A stretch of 64,000 nucleotides of DNA from Flavobacterium sp. ASW18X (lineage in GTDB: Bacteria > Bacteroidota > Bacteroidia > Flavobacteriales > Flavobacteriaceae): the NCBI RefSeq assembly GCF_005144745.1, contig NZ_SWKK01000017.1:39147-103146 (forward strand), given 5' to 3'. Shown piece after piece: positions 17,188-26,075 of this stretch (its first letter is position 1; every line of letters starts with the position of its first letter). Made by a program: the position numbers and the translations under genes. The notes below the pieces were generated by a model, which had not been told where the DNA came from, did not search any database, and saw nothing but the letters and a program-made list of their open reading frames with translations.

Positions 17188-18078
17188 TTATTCTGTAATT
17201 AATTCGTAAGTAATTGTTTGTTCTAAGGTGGTAGGTATTTCCACACCGTTCGCCAAGATAACAGATGTTCCGGTTCCTTGGCCAGAAACCATCATTTTAT
17301 TTATAAATCCAGTAGAGGCATTTGCCTCTACCAATAATTCTTGCGTTCCTGTCAAATCTATAGAAAATCCTGCATCTGCATTTTGCATGGTCATTTCTGC
17401 GTTACCAGTAGTAAAAATTGTTTTACCTACTACTTTTTCTAGCGTCCAATTGTTGGTTGCGGTTATTTTTCCTTTAAAATTGGTTTGCCATTCTTCACCC
17501 ACTTTTTTTGGTTGTGTAGGGTAGATGTAGGTCATTTGTTCAAAACTGTTCGCCAATCCTGCTGAACTGAATTCTTTACTCAAAGAGTTCTTCATGATTT
17601 TTTTAGTATTCTCATCTAAATCGCCTGCATTGTTTACCATATTATCAACCAGTTCATCACCACCGTCTACCGTTATAATTTTACCTTCTCTGGTCATGGT
17701 AAGTATTAAAGGTCTATCTACAAGTTGCGCAAACATGTTAGAAGTAACATCACCTTCAACAGGATTATTAGTATGCACCTCTATAATCACTCCTTGCAAA
17801 TTGGACTCCGTTTTTAATCCAAATTCAACAAATTGAAGTTCAATTTTAAAAGCTGAGGGCTCTTTTTCTAGAATTTTAAATTGAAAAATTCCACTTGAAT
17901 TATTGGTTAATTCGTGTTTTGTTCCTTGAATTTCTTGAGTCATTAACTGTTTTGCTTCTTGTTTTATCTTAAAAACAGCACCAGGCTCTAAGTTATAACC
18001 TAACTGTGTTTGGGTGTAACTTGTTGTTATACAAATAAAAAGAAGAATTATTGTTAGGTGTAAGTTTTGACGCCCCAC
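17188..18078 (-). CDS. Exported DUF6263-like protein, GTG start proposed
   Basis: A secreted protein of about 296 residues whose function is unknown. The frame stays open up to 18240, but that longer version would run over the L34 promoter and into the L34 gene on the other strand and has no signal peptide at its start. Starting at the GTG at 18078-18076 gives MGRQNLHLTIILLFICITTSYTQ, a normal signal peptide, so I choose that. The mature part is beta-rich with LEPGAVFKIKQEAKQLMTQE and a repeated Thr/Gly pattern typical of DUF6263 proteins of Bacteroidota. It heads a unit with the TPR protein. Confidence 0.68.
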   Translation of the reverse strand: MGRQNLHLTIILLFICITTSYTQTQLGYNLEPGAVFKIKQEAKQLMTQEIQGTKHELTNNSSGIFQFKILEKEPSAFKIELQFVEFGLKTESNLQGVIIEVHTNNPVEGDVTSNMFAQLVDRPLILTMTREGKIITVDGGDELVDNMVNNAGDLDENTKKIMKNSLSKEFSSAGLANSFEQMTYIYPTQPKKVGEEWQTNFKGKITATNNWTLEKVVGKTIFTTGNAEMTMQNADAGFSIDLTGTQELLVEANASTGFINKMMVSGQGTGTSVILANGVEIPTTLEQTITYELITE

Positions 18079-18136
18079 TTTTTTTGGTTTATTTTGTTCT
18101 GCAACAAAACTAATACAAACATTTTTTAGAAAGGAT

Positions 18137-18166
18137 TTGTCAATGCAAAAACTCTTTGTATATTTG
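18137..18166 (+). promoter_or_regulatory. Promoter of rpmH
   Basis: TTG at 18137-18139, a 19-base spacer and TATATTTG at 18159-18166 match the Bacteroidota consensus exactly. The expected transcription start is near 18173, giving a leader of roughly 43 bases before the ATG at 18216. Confidence 0.78.
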
Positions 18167-18215
18167 CGCCCAGAATTTTTCAAGACGCCTTTGGTTTCAT
18201 AATAAAAGAGATACA

Positions 18216-18374
18216 ATGAAAAGAACATATCAGCCTTCAAAGCGAAAAAGAAGAAATAAGCACGGTTTTAGAGAGCGCATGGCAACAGCCAATGGCAGGA
18301 AAGTTCTTGCTAGAAGAAGAGCTAAAGGGAGAAAAAAACTTACTGTTTCCTCAGAACCACGACACAAAAAATAA
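18216..18374 (+). CDS. rpmH: 50S ribosomal protein L34
   Basis: A 52-residue, highly basic large-subunit protein. [20 protein letters not shown] is the diagnostic L34 beginning, and the rest ([20 protein letters not shown]) matches the family. The frame is open further upstream to 18156, but those codons overlap the promoter and are not part of L34. Its usual partners rnpA and dnaA are not adjacent here; the next gene is carB, behind a terminator. Confidence 0.96.
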   Translation: MKRTYQPSKRKRRNKHGFRERMATANGRKVLARRRAKGRKKLTVSSEPRHKK

Positions 18375-18401
18375 ATGATTGTCGATAACGTATAAATTAA
18401 T

Positions 18402-18435
18402 AGGTGCTACTGTTTCAGTTTAGCACCTTTTTTTT
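18402..18435 (+). terminator. Terminator of rpmH
   Basis: An 8-bp perfect stem (18402-18409 with 18421-18428) is followed by a run of eight or more T on the plus strand. The loop is 11 bases. Confidence 0.83.
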
Positions 18436-18473
18436 GACCTATATTTAACGATTAAAACAATACCCATAGTAGC

Positions 18474-21326
18474 ATGCCAAAAAGAGAAGACTTAAAATCA
18501 ATTTTAATCATCGGTTCCGGTCCAATTATCATCGGTCAAGCTTGTGAATTTGACTATTCTGGCTCACAAGCCCTTAGATCTTTAAGAGAAGATGGTATTG
18601 AGACCATTTTAATTAATAGCAATCCTGCCACGATTATGACAGACCCGTCAATGGCAGACCATGTGTATTTAAAACCGCTGAATACAAAATCGATTATAGA
18701 AATCCTAAAAAAACACCCAAATATAGATGCGGTTCTACCAACCATGGGTGGCCAGACGGCATTGAATTTATGTATAGAAGCAGATGAAAAAGGCATTTGG
18801 GAAGATTTTGGTGTAGAAATTATTGGTGTAGATATAGATGCAATTAACATTACAGAAGACCGAGAAAAATTCCGTGAGTTAATGCTTAAAATAGGTGTTG
18901 GTATGGCACCGCAATCTACAGCAACCTCGTTCCTAAAAGGTAAGGAAATTGCTCAAGAATTTGGTTTTCCATTAGTAATTAGAGCTTCTTTTACCCTTGG
19001 TGGGGCTGGAGCCTCTATTGTATATGAACCAGAAAAGTTTGATGACTTATTGAGTCATGGTTTAGAAGTATCTCCTATCCACGAGGTAATGATAGATAAG
19101 GCAATGATGGGTTGGAAGGAATATGAGTTAGAATTGTTACGAGATAAGAATGACAACGTAGTTATTATCTGTACCATAGAGAATATGGACCCTATGGGGA
19201 TACATACAGGCGATTCTATTACCGTAGCGCCAGCAATGACACTTTCTGACCGTACTTTTCAGAAAATGCGAGATATGGCGATTAAAATGATGCGTAGCAT
19301 CGGGGATTTTGCTGGGGGTTGTAACGTTCAATTTGCAGTAAGTCCGGATGAAGAAGAAGAAATTATTGCCATTGAGATTAACCCAAGGGTGTCTCGTTCT
19401 TCTGCATTGGCTTCTAAAGCTACGGGTTATCCCATTGCCAAAATCGCAGCTAAATTAGCTATAGGGTACACACTAGATGAGTTAGACAACCAAATTACAA
19501 AGTCAACCTCAGCATTATTTGAGCCAACATTAGACTACGTTATTGTTAAGATTCCAAGATGGAATTTTGACAAATTTGAAGGTTCTGATAGAACATTGGG
19601 TTTACAGATGAAATCTGTAGGAGAGGTAATGGGTATCGGCCGTTCTTTCCAAGAAGCATTGCACAAAGCCACGCAGTCTTTAGAAATTAAGCGTAATGGA
19701 TTAGGGGCAGATGGTAAAGGCTTAAAAGATTACGAAACTATAATACAAAAACTTACTGTTCCTAGCTGGGACCGTGTTTTTGTTATTTATGATGCCATAC
19801 AATTGGGTATCCCGTTAAAGCGTATTAACGAGATTACTAAAATTGACATGTGGTTCCTTAAACAGTATGAAGAATTACATTGTTTAGAGCAAGAAATTAA
19901 TAAATTTACTATTGCAAGCTTGCCAAAATCATTGTTATTAGAAGCTAAGCAAAAAGGTTTTGCAGACCGGCAAATTGCGCACATGTTAGATTGTTATGAG
20001 AGCGAAGTACATAAAAAACGTATGGAGTTCAATATTAATCGCGTATACAAATTGGTAGATACCTGTGCCGCAGAGTTCACAGCAATGACTCCTTACTATT
20101 ACTCCACTTTTGAAGAGGAAATTGAAACCGCTGATGGTAAACGTTTTGTAGCAAATGATTCTGTAGTAACAGATAGAAAGAAAATAGTAGTATTGGGCTC
20201 AGGACCAAACCGAATAGGACAAGGTATTGAGTTTGACTATTGCTGTGTACACGGAGTTTTGGCAGCAGCTGAGTGCGATTACGAAACTATCATGATTAAC
20301 TGTAACCCAGAAACGGTTTCTACCGATTTTGATACCGCAGATAAGCTTTATTTTGAGCCTATTTTCTGGGAACATATTTATGATATTATTTTGCACGAAA
20401 AACCAGAAGGCGTAATTGTACAACTTGGTGGGCAAACTGCACTAAAACTAGCAGAAAAACTAGATAGATACGGTATTAAAATTATTGGTACTAGCTACCA
20501 ATCTTTAGATTTAGCAGAAGATAGAGGTAGTTTCTCTACACTTTTAAAAGAGAATAACATTCCTTATCCAAAATTTGGTACAGCGGAAACTGCAGATGAA
20601 GCTTTGGATTTAGCAGATGAACTTGGATTCCCATTGTTGGTAAGGCCTTCTTACGTTTTGGGTGGCCAAGGAATGAAAATTGTTATAAACAAAAAAGATT
20701 TGGAGCAACACGTGGTAGATTTACTGCGTAAGATCCCAAATAATAAGTTGTTGTTAGACCATTATTTAGATGGGGCCATTGAAGCAGAAGCAGATGCCAT
20801 TTGTGATGGTGAAGACGTATACATTATTGGTATAATGGAGCACATAGAACCTTGTGGTATCCACTCTGGGGATTCTAATGCTACCTTACCACCTTTTAAT
20901 TTGGGTGAGTTTGTAATTCAACAAATTAAAGATCATACCAAGAAAATTGCTTTAGCGTTGAACACAGTAGGTTTAATTAATATTCAATTTGCTATTAAGG
21001 ATGATACGGTATATATCATTGAAGCGAATCCTAGAGCTTCTAGAACAGTGCCATTTATTGCAAAAGCTTACGGAGAGCCTTATGTAAATTATGCTACAAA
21101 AGTGATGCTAGGCGATAAAAAGGTAAAGGATTTTAACTTTAACCCACAACTAGAGGGCTATGCTATTAAGCAACCAGTATTCTCTTTCAATAAATTCCCT
21201 AATGTAAATAAGAATCTTGGTCCAGAAATGAAAAGTACTGGAGAAAGTATCTTGTTTATAGATAGCTTAAAAGATGACGAATTCTATAATTTATATTCAA
21301 GAAGAAAAATGTACTTGAGTAAATAA
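18474..21326 (+). CDS. carB: Carbamoyl-phosphate synthase large subunit, short form
   Basis: A 950-residue ATP-grasp enzyme that makes carbamoyl phosphate for pyrimidine and arginine synthesis together with the glutaminase CarA, which is not in this window. The two homologous halves begin at SGPIIIGQACEFDYSGSQA and near residue 568 at GSGPNRIGQGIEFDYCCVH. Both ATP-grasp domains carry their glycine loops (TLGGAGAS, VLGGQGM) and metal sites (EINPRVSRSS, EANPRASRT). E. coli CarB has about 1073 residues: the C-terminal MGS-like allosteric domain is missing here, the chain ending SRRKMYLSK. A terminator shared with gnd follows. Confidence 0.95.
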   Translation: MPKREDLKSILIIGSGPIIIGQACEFDYSGSQALRSLREDGIETILINSNPATIMTDPSMADHVYLKPLNTKSIIEILKKHPNIDAVLPTMGGQTALNLCIEADEKGIWEDFGVEIIGVDIDAINITEDREKFRELMLKIGVGMAPQSTATSFLKGKEIAQEFGFPLVIRASFTLGGAGASIVYEPEKFDDLLSHGLEVSPIHEVMIDKAMMGWKEYELELLRDKNDNVVIICTIENMDPMGIHTGDSITVAPAMTLSDRTFQKMRDMAIKMMRSIGDFAGGCNVQFAVSPDEEEEIIAIEINPRVSRSSALASKATGYPIAKIAAKLAIGYTLDELDNQITKSTSALFEPTLDYVIVKIPRWNFDKFEGSDRTLGLQMKSVGEVMGIGRSFQEALHKATQSLEIKRNGLGADGKGLKDYETIIQKLTVPSWDRVFVIYDAIQLGIPLKRINEITKIDMWFLKQYEELHCLEQEINKFTIASLPKSLLLEAKQKGFADRQIAHMLDCYESEVHKKRMEFNINRVYKLVDTCAAEFTAMTPYYYSTFEEEIETADGKRFVANDSVVTDRKKIVVLGSGPNRIGQGIEFDYCCVHGVLAAAECDYETIMINCNPETVSTDFDTADKLYFEPIFWEHIYDIILHEKPEGVIVQLGGQTALKLAEKLDRYGIKIIGTSYQSLDLAEDRGSFSTLLKENNIPYPKFGTAETADEALDLADELGFPLLVRPSYVLGGQGMKIVINKKDLEQHVVDLLRKIPNNKLLLDHYLDGAIEAEADAICDGEDVYIIGIMEHIEPCGIHSGDSNATLPPFNLGEFVIQQIKDHTKKIALALNTVGLINIQFAIKDDTVYIIEANPRASRTVPFIAKAYGEPYVNYATKVMLGDKKVKDFNFNPQLEGYAIKQPVFSFNKFPNVNKNLGPEMKSTGESILFIDSLKDDEFYNLYSRRKMYLSK

Positions 21327-21345
21327 TAAGGAAAGTTATTTCATA

Positions 21346-21374
21346 AAAAATGCCCCGTATATCGGGGCATTTTT
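21346..21374. terminator. Bidirectional terminator between carB and gnd
   Basis: The G/C-rich stem TGCCCCG pairs across a 5-base loop (21351-21357 with 21363-21369) and is extended by A-T pairs on both sides, giving an A-run on the left and a T-run on the right. It sits between two convergent genes and can work on both strands. Confidence 0.88.
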
Positions 21375-21390
21375 ATTTTAGGGCTATCGT

Positions 21391-22800
21391 TTAGTCTTCC
21401 CATTCCGTATGGAAAATACCTTCCCTATCAATTCTTTCATACGTATGTGAACCAAAATAATCACGTTGAGCCTGTATTAAATTCAATGGCAAACGTTCAG
21501 AGGTGTACGCATCAAAATAGGTTAGCGAATTGGATAAACCAGGTAAAGGAATGCCATTAGTAGCACCATAGGCGACCAATTCTCTAGTAGCTTTCACTGT
21601 GTTTTGTACTTTTTCTATAAAACTTGGTGCCAATAATAGGTTTTGAAGTTCTGGATTAGCCTGGAAGGCTTCCGTAATGTCCGCTAACAACCCAGCTCTT
21701 ATAATACACCCGGCTCTCCAAATTTTTGCAATTTCGCCAAGGTTAAGGTTGTAACCATATTCTTTGCTGGCGTCTGCTAATTGGTGCATACCTTGAGCAT
21801 AGGCCATGATAAAAGCAAAGTAAAGGGCATTTTCACTTTTTTCTACTAGTGCTTTTTTCATAACCTCCTCAGGGTTTGGTCTATCGTAAAGTTCGTCTGC
21901 TTTGGTACGTTCTGCCTTTAATGCGGAAATCTCCCTCATACTTACGGCAATATCAATAGTAGGTACAGGTATCCCCAAATCCATTGCATTTTGAGAGGTC
22001 CATTTTCCGGTACCTTTTTGCTTCGCTTTATCTAAAATCTGGTCTACCAAATCACCATCGGTTTCGGTGTCTTTTTGTGCAAATATTTCTGAGGTAATTT
22101 CAACTAGGAATGATTGTAATCTTCCTTGGTTCCATTTAGCGTAAGTTTGGTGCAACTCTTCGTTGGTAAGATTACCTGCTTTTTTTAGCAAGTCATAAAT
22201 TTCAGAAGTCAGTTGCATTAGACCATATTCAATGCCATTGTGCACCATTTTCACATAATTCCCTGCCGATTTAGGTCCTAAATAGGCTACACAAGGCTCA
22301 TTATTATATTTGGCAGAAACGGCTTCAAAAATAGGTTTTACGTGTTGGTACGCCTCTTGGCTTCCTCCAGGCATAATACTTGGCCCTTTACGTGCACCCT
22401 TTGCTCCACCAGAAACACCAGCACCAAAAAAGTTGATGCCTTTCTCCTTTAGATAGGCCTCTCTACGGTCTGTATCTGTAAAAAAGGAGTTCCCTCCATC
22501 AATTATAATATCTCCCTTATTCAAAAAAGGTAAAAGATTATCTATAACGCTATCCACAATTTTACCTGCGGGCACTAAAAGCATAATTTTTCTAGGGGTA
22601 TTCAGTGCATTAACAAACTCCTTGGCGTTGGTGCTTGCATTTACCTTGTCTGGGTCACCACCTTCTTCTATCAAAGCAGTTACCTTTTCTTGGTCCAAGT
22701 CGTTACCGAAGGCCGTAAAACCATTATCAGCTACATTAAGGATAAAATTGCGTCCCATAACCCCGAGACCAACCAATCCAAAATCATATTTCTTTGTCAT
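21391..22800 (-). CDS. gnd: 6-phosphogluconate dehydrogenase, decarboxylating
   Basis: A 469-residue enzyme that oxidises 6-phosphogluconate to ribulose 5-phosphate with CO2 release. The Rossmann motif GLGVMGRNFILNVADNG starts the chain, the substrate-binding segment is GAGVSGGAKGARKGPSIMPGG-like at about residue 127, and the helical C-terminal domain ends in HTYERID and FHTEWED. It is transcribed away from zwf-pgl across a 100-base gap, so all three oxidative pentose-phosphate genes are grouped. The length is normal. Confidence 0.95.
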   Translation of the reverse strand: MTKKYDFGLVGLGVMGRNFILNVADNGFTAFGNDLDQEKVTALIEEGGDPDKVNASTNAKEFVNALNTPRKIMLLVPAGKIVDSVIDNLLPFLNKGDIIIDGGNSFFTDTDRREAYLKEKGINFFGAGVSGGAKGARKGPSIMPGGSQEAYQHVKPIFEAVSAKYNNEPCVAYLGPKSAGNYVKMVHNGIEYGLMQLTSEIYDLLKKAGNLTNEELHQTYAKWNQGRLQSFLVEITSEIFAQKDTETDGDLVDQILDKAKQKGTGKWTSQNAMDLGIPVPTIDIAVSMREISALKAERTKADELYDRPNPEEVMKKALVEKSENALYFAFIMAYAQGMHQLADASKEYGYNLNLGEIAKIWRAGCIIRAGLLADITEAFQANPELQNLLLAPSFIEKVQNTVKATRELVAYGATNGIPLPGLSNSLTYFDAYTSERLPLNLIQAQRDYFGSHTYERIDREGIFHTEWED

Positions 22801-22900
22801 AATTATTGTATTTACGTCTGTTAAGACATTGCTAAGTAAGTGAATTCTGAGAATCTTTACCTAAAATAAATGTTATATTCGACCCCTCAATTGAAAGGTG

Positions 22901-24442
22901 ATGGCCAAAACAAAAAAAACAGAAAATCAAATATTAGTAATATTTGGTGCCTCTGGCGATTTAACAGCGCGCAAATTAGTTCCAGCGTTATTCAATTTAT
23001 ACTTATCTGGGCATTTGCCTACCAATTTTGTAGTTCTTGGGGCAAGTAGAAGTGACATGACGGATGAGCAATTCAGAACCCGTGTGGTCACAGAAAGCCA
23101 ATACCTTAAAAATAAGTTCAAGGATTTATCTGAAACTAAAGTAAAACAGTTTGCCGATAAATTTTTTTATGAAGATTTAGGAGGTAGCTATGATACTGAT
23201 TACAGCCAGTTGCGTAAACGCGTAGAAACTTTAAAAGCTAAGTACGAGACCACGGGCAATATAATGTATTACTTGTCCACGCCACCTACCTTATACAAAA
23301 CCATTGCCCAACGTTTGGCAGATGCGGGTATGAATACACAAAAAAATGGTTGGAAACGCTTAATTGTAGAAAAACCATTTGGATATAGTTTAGATACCGC
23401 CAAAGATTTAAATAGTGGCTTACAAGAATTTTTCAAAGAACATCAAATCTATCGCATTGATCATTATCTGGGTAAAGAAACGGTACAAAATTTATTAGTA
23501 ACGCGTTTTGCCAATAGCATTTTTGAACCATTATGGAACCGTAATTACATACACCATGTAGAAATTACCAATGCCGAGAGTGTAGGGGTAGAAAAACGTG
23601 GAGGTTATTATGATAAATCCGGCGCTCTGCGCGATATGTTCCAAAATCATTTGTTACAGATTGTTTCTTTAGTAGTTATGGAGCCTCCGATAAGTGATGC
23701 TCCGGAAGATATAAGAAATGAAAAGGTGAAAGCTTTAAAATCCTTGCGAGTGATGAAAAGCGTTCAGGAATTATATGACAATACCATCCGTGCGCAATAT
23801 GTAGCGTCTACGGTTGATGGAGAAAAGGTAAAAGGTTACCGAGAAGAAGAAGGGGTGGACCCAAATTCTACCACGGAAACCTTTGCAGCGATAAAGTTTT
23901 ATGTAGATAACTGGCGCTGGAAAGATGTACCATTTTATGTGCGTACAGCTAAACGTATGCCAACCAAGGTAACGGAAGTGGTCATTCATTTTAAAACGCC
24001 GCACCATCAAATTTTCAAGGATTCTGGAATGGAAAATAGGGATAATAAGCTGATTATTCGTATACAGCCAGACGAAGGGATATTGATAAAATTTGGGGTT
24101 AAAGTTCCAGGGCAAGGTTTTAAAGTGGAACGTGCCAATCTTGATTTTTACTATTCTAGCTTAGCTGAAACATATGTGATGGAGGCCTATGAACGTTTAA
24201 TTTTAGACGCGATGCAAGGCGATGCTACTTTATATGCCCGTGCCGATGAAGTAGAAGCGGCCTGGGAGTTTGTAGATCCAATTTTGGATTACTGGGAAAA
24301 AGGTAAGGATGTACGCATGTATGGTTATGCTGCTGGTGTGTGGGGCCCAGAGAATTCTCATGATTTGATAGATGGTATTGGAGAATGGCGTAATCCAGGT
24401 CCGCATTTAACGGACGATCCCGGTTATTGTGTAATTTGTTAA
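22901..24442 (+). CDS. zwf: Glucose-6-phosphate 1-dehydrogenase
   Basis: A 513-residue enzyme that oxidises glucose 6-phosphate to 6-phosphogluconolactone with reduction of NADP. The dinucleotide-binding motif FGASGDLTARKL is near the start and the substrate/catalytic motif RIDHYLGKE near residue 186, followed by FANSIFEPLWNRNYI. A GTG immediately precedes the ATG (22898) in frame, but the ATG at 22901 is the more likely start. pgl follows after 13 bases, forming a two-gene operon for consecutive reactions. Confidence 0.95.
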   Translation: MAKTKKTENQILVIFGASGDLTARKLVPALFNLYLSGHLPTNFVVLGASRSDMTDEQFRTRVVTESQYLKNKFKDLSETKVKQFADKFFYEDLGGSYDTDYSQLRKRVETLKAKYETTGNIMYYLSTPPTLYKTIAQRLADAGMNTQKNGWKRLIVEKPFGYSLDTAKDLNSGLQEFFKEHQIYRIDHYLGKETVQNLLVTRFANSIFEPLWNRNYIHHVEITNAESVGVEKRGGYYDKSGALRDMFQNHLLQIVSLVVMEPPISDAPEDIRNEKVKALKSLRVMKSVQELYDNTIRAQYVASTVDGEKVKGYREEEGVDPNSTTETFAAIKFYVDNWRWKDVPFYVRTAKRMPTKVTEVVIHFKTPHHQIFKDSGMENRDNKLIIRIQPDEGILIKFGVKVPGQGFKVERANLDFYYSSLAETYVMEAYERLILDAMQGDATLYARADEVEAAWEFVDPILDYWEKGKDVRMYGYAAGVWGPENSHDLIDGIGEWRNPGPHLTDDPGYCVIC

Positions 24443-24455
24443 GGATTAAAAGAAA

Positions 24456-25166
24456 ATGGAAGTTAAAATATACGAGGATAAGCAAACGGTAGCAACCGAA
24501 TTTTCGGCTTATTTTGCGGAACAAACAAGGCAAGATAAACCTTTTCATGTAGCATTATCTGGTGGTAGTACGCCTAAAATTGTTTTTGACACGCTTGCAG
24601 ATGCTTATGGCGAAAATATAAATTGGAAAAATGTTCACTTTTATTGGGGAGATGAACGTTGTGTGCCGCCAACGGATGAACAAAGCAATTATAAGATGAC
24701 TAAGGAACATTTATTTGATAAAATTGATGTTCCCGAAGAAAATATACATCGCATTTTGGGGGAAAATGACCCTAAAGGTGAAGCCATACGCTATGCCAAC
24801 TTGTTAGAGATAAATCTGGATAGGGTAGAAGGCGTACCGCAATTCGATTTAATTATCTTAGGTATGGGAGACGACGGCCACACGGCGTCAATATTTCCGC
24901 ACGAGATAGAACTTTGGGATGCAGAGGACCATTGCGTGGTAGCTACACATCCAGATTCTGGTCAAAAAAGAGTATCCTTAAACGGGGCTGTAATAAATAC
25001 TGCTAAAGAAGTTGCCTTTTTGGTTACGGGAGCAGCTAAAGAAGAAAAAGTAGCCATTATACATCAAGAAAAGGAGGGCTTTAAACAGTATCCTGCTGCG
25101 TTGGTAAAACCCAAATCGGGTAACTTACTTTGGTTTTTAGATAAAGAAGCAGCAGCTGGACTTTAG
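24456..25166 (+). CDS. pgl: 6-phosphogluconolactonase
   Basis: A 236-residue DevB/NagB-fold enzyme that hydrolyses 6-phosphogluconolactone, the product of the gene before it. Characteristic segments are ALSGGSTPKIVFDTLA, HFYWGDERCVPPTDEQSNY and LGMGDDGHTASIFP. The stop codon overlaps by four bases the stop region of the convergent thioesterase gene. Confidence 0.93.
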   Translation: MEVKIYEDKQTVATEFSAYFAEQTRQDKPFHVALSGGSTPKIVFDTLADAYGENINWKNVHFYWGDERCVPPTDEQSNYKMTKEHLFDKIDVPEENIHRILGENDPKGEAIRYANLLEINLDRVEGVPQFDLIILGMGDDGHTASIFPHEIELWDAEDHCVVATHPDSGQKRVSLNGAVINTAKEVAFLVTGAAKEEKVAIIHQEKEGFKQYPAALVKPKSGNLLWFLDKEAAAGL

Positions 25167-25708
25167 TCCAGCGCTAGCTTTATATTCTCTTCTTTAAGTT
25201 GACCCAAATAGTCTTCTACCTTAAAGTTTTTATCATCAAATTTTGTATCGCGTTGAAACATGGCCATTTTACGTTCTATACTACGTGCAAAACGGCGTAA
25301 TGCTTGTTTATCTTTGATTATAAGTCCCGGAACTTTTAAATTTTTTCCATTATCACCCTTTGCAACCATGGTAAAATAGGACGAGTTACAATGTTTTACT
25401 ACTCCCGTAGTTACATTTTCTGCTTCTACACGTACCCCAACCACCATACTGGTATTTCCTGTATAGTTAATAGAGGCTTTTAGGGTAAGCAGTTCACCTA
25501 CTTCTACAGGTTGTAAAAAATCTACTCTGTTAACACTTGCGGTTACACAATAGGCTTGAGAGTGTTTACTGGCACACGCAAAGGCTATTTGGTCCATTAA
25601 ATTTAGAATGTGACCACCATGTACCTTACCTCCAAAATTAGAATGAGAAGGTAGCATTAGTTCCGTAATGGAAACTTGAGATTCTTTGGCCGATTTATAC
25701 TTTTTCAT
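25163..25708 (-). CDS. Acyl-CoA thioesterase, hot-dog fold
   Basis: A 181-residue YciA/ACOT-type thioesterase that hydrolyses acyl-CoA to the free acid and CoA. The hot-dog signature is seen in FGGKVHGGHILNLMDQIAF, which holds the helix and the conserved Asp, and in ITELMLPSHSNFGG before it. The substrate chain length cannot be deduced. The start codon is one base behind the stop of the downstream-facing neighbour's operon partner at 25710, so it is the last gene of the unit rmuC, small membrane protein, thioesterase. Confidence 0.85.
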   Translation of the reverse strand: MKKYKSAKESQVSITELMLPSHSNFGGKVHGGHILNLMDQIAFACASKHSQAYCVTASVNRVDFLQPVEVGELLTLKASINYTGNTSMVVGVRVEAENVTTGVVKHCNSSYFTMVAKGDNGKNLKVPGLIIKDKQALRRFARSIERKMAMFQRDTKFDDKNFKVEDYLGQLKEENIKLALD

Positions 25709-25709
25709 A

Positions 25710-26075
25710 CTAATTGTTGAAGTGAGGTGATTTTTCCTGTTTTACGTCTGTTATAAAGTATTTGGTATCTCCCAACCAAAAGAATGTTGAATAACGCTCT
25801 ATGTAGGTAACTTTCACGTACTCTCCTTGGTAATCTTTTAATTTTTGAATCACCTCTTTTTCAGAATCTTGCACGGAAAACGAAAAGATTTGAGCACCAG
25901 AGATACCCTGGCTTATTTCGCCTTCCCAAGTTTTTACCATTACGCCTTTTCTACTAAACTTGATTAACTCTCCAGAGCGGTACCCCTCGCTAAACGGAAC
26001 ATAATAGATGAATGCAAAATAACTGGCCAATCCTACTACAACAGCGGCAATGACTATGAATAAAACTTTTCTCAT
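25710..26075 (-). CDS. Conserved small membrane protein of unknown function
   Basis: A 121-residue protein with one N-terminal membrane helix (about 5-27) and an extracytoplasmic part of beta character containing YVPFSEGYRSGELIKFSRKG and VKTWEGEISQG. Flavobacterial homologues are sometimes labelled 6-phosphogluconate dehydrogenase, but no Rossmann fold or substrate motif is present and that label looks like an error carried over from the neighbourhood. The start overlaps the rmuC stop by one base and the thioesterase follows after one base. Confidence 0.7.
   Translation of the reverse strand: MRKVLFIVIAAVVVGLASYFAFIYYVPFSEGYRSGELIKFSRKGVMVKTWEGEISQGISGAQIFSFSVQDSEKEVIQKLKDYQGEYVKVTYIERYSTFFWLGDTKYFITDVKQEKSPHFNN

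Noticed and set aside
18156..18215. Upstream extension of the L34 frame
   Set aside because: It starts before the predicted transcription start, and L34 proteins begin at MKRTYQ.
25710..26075. 6-phosphogluconate dehydrogenase label for the small membrane protein
   Set aside because: The 121-residue protein has a membrane helix and no dinucleotide fold; the true enzyme is encoded at 21391-22800.
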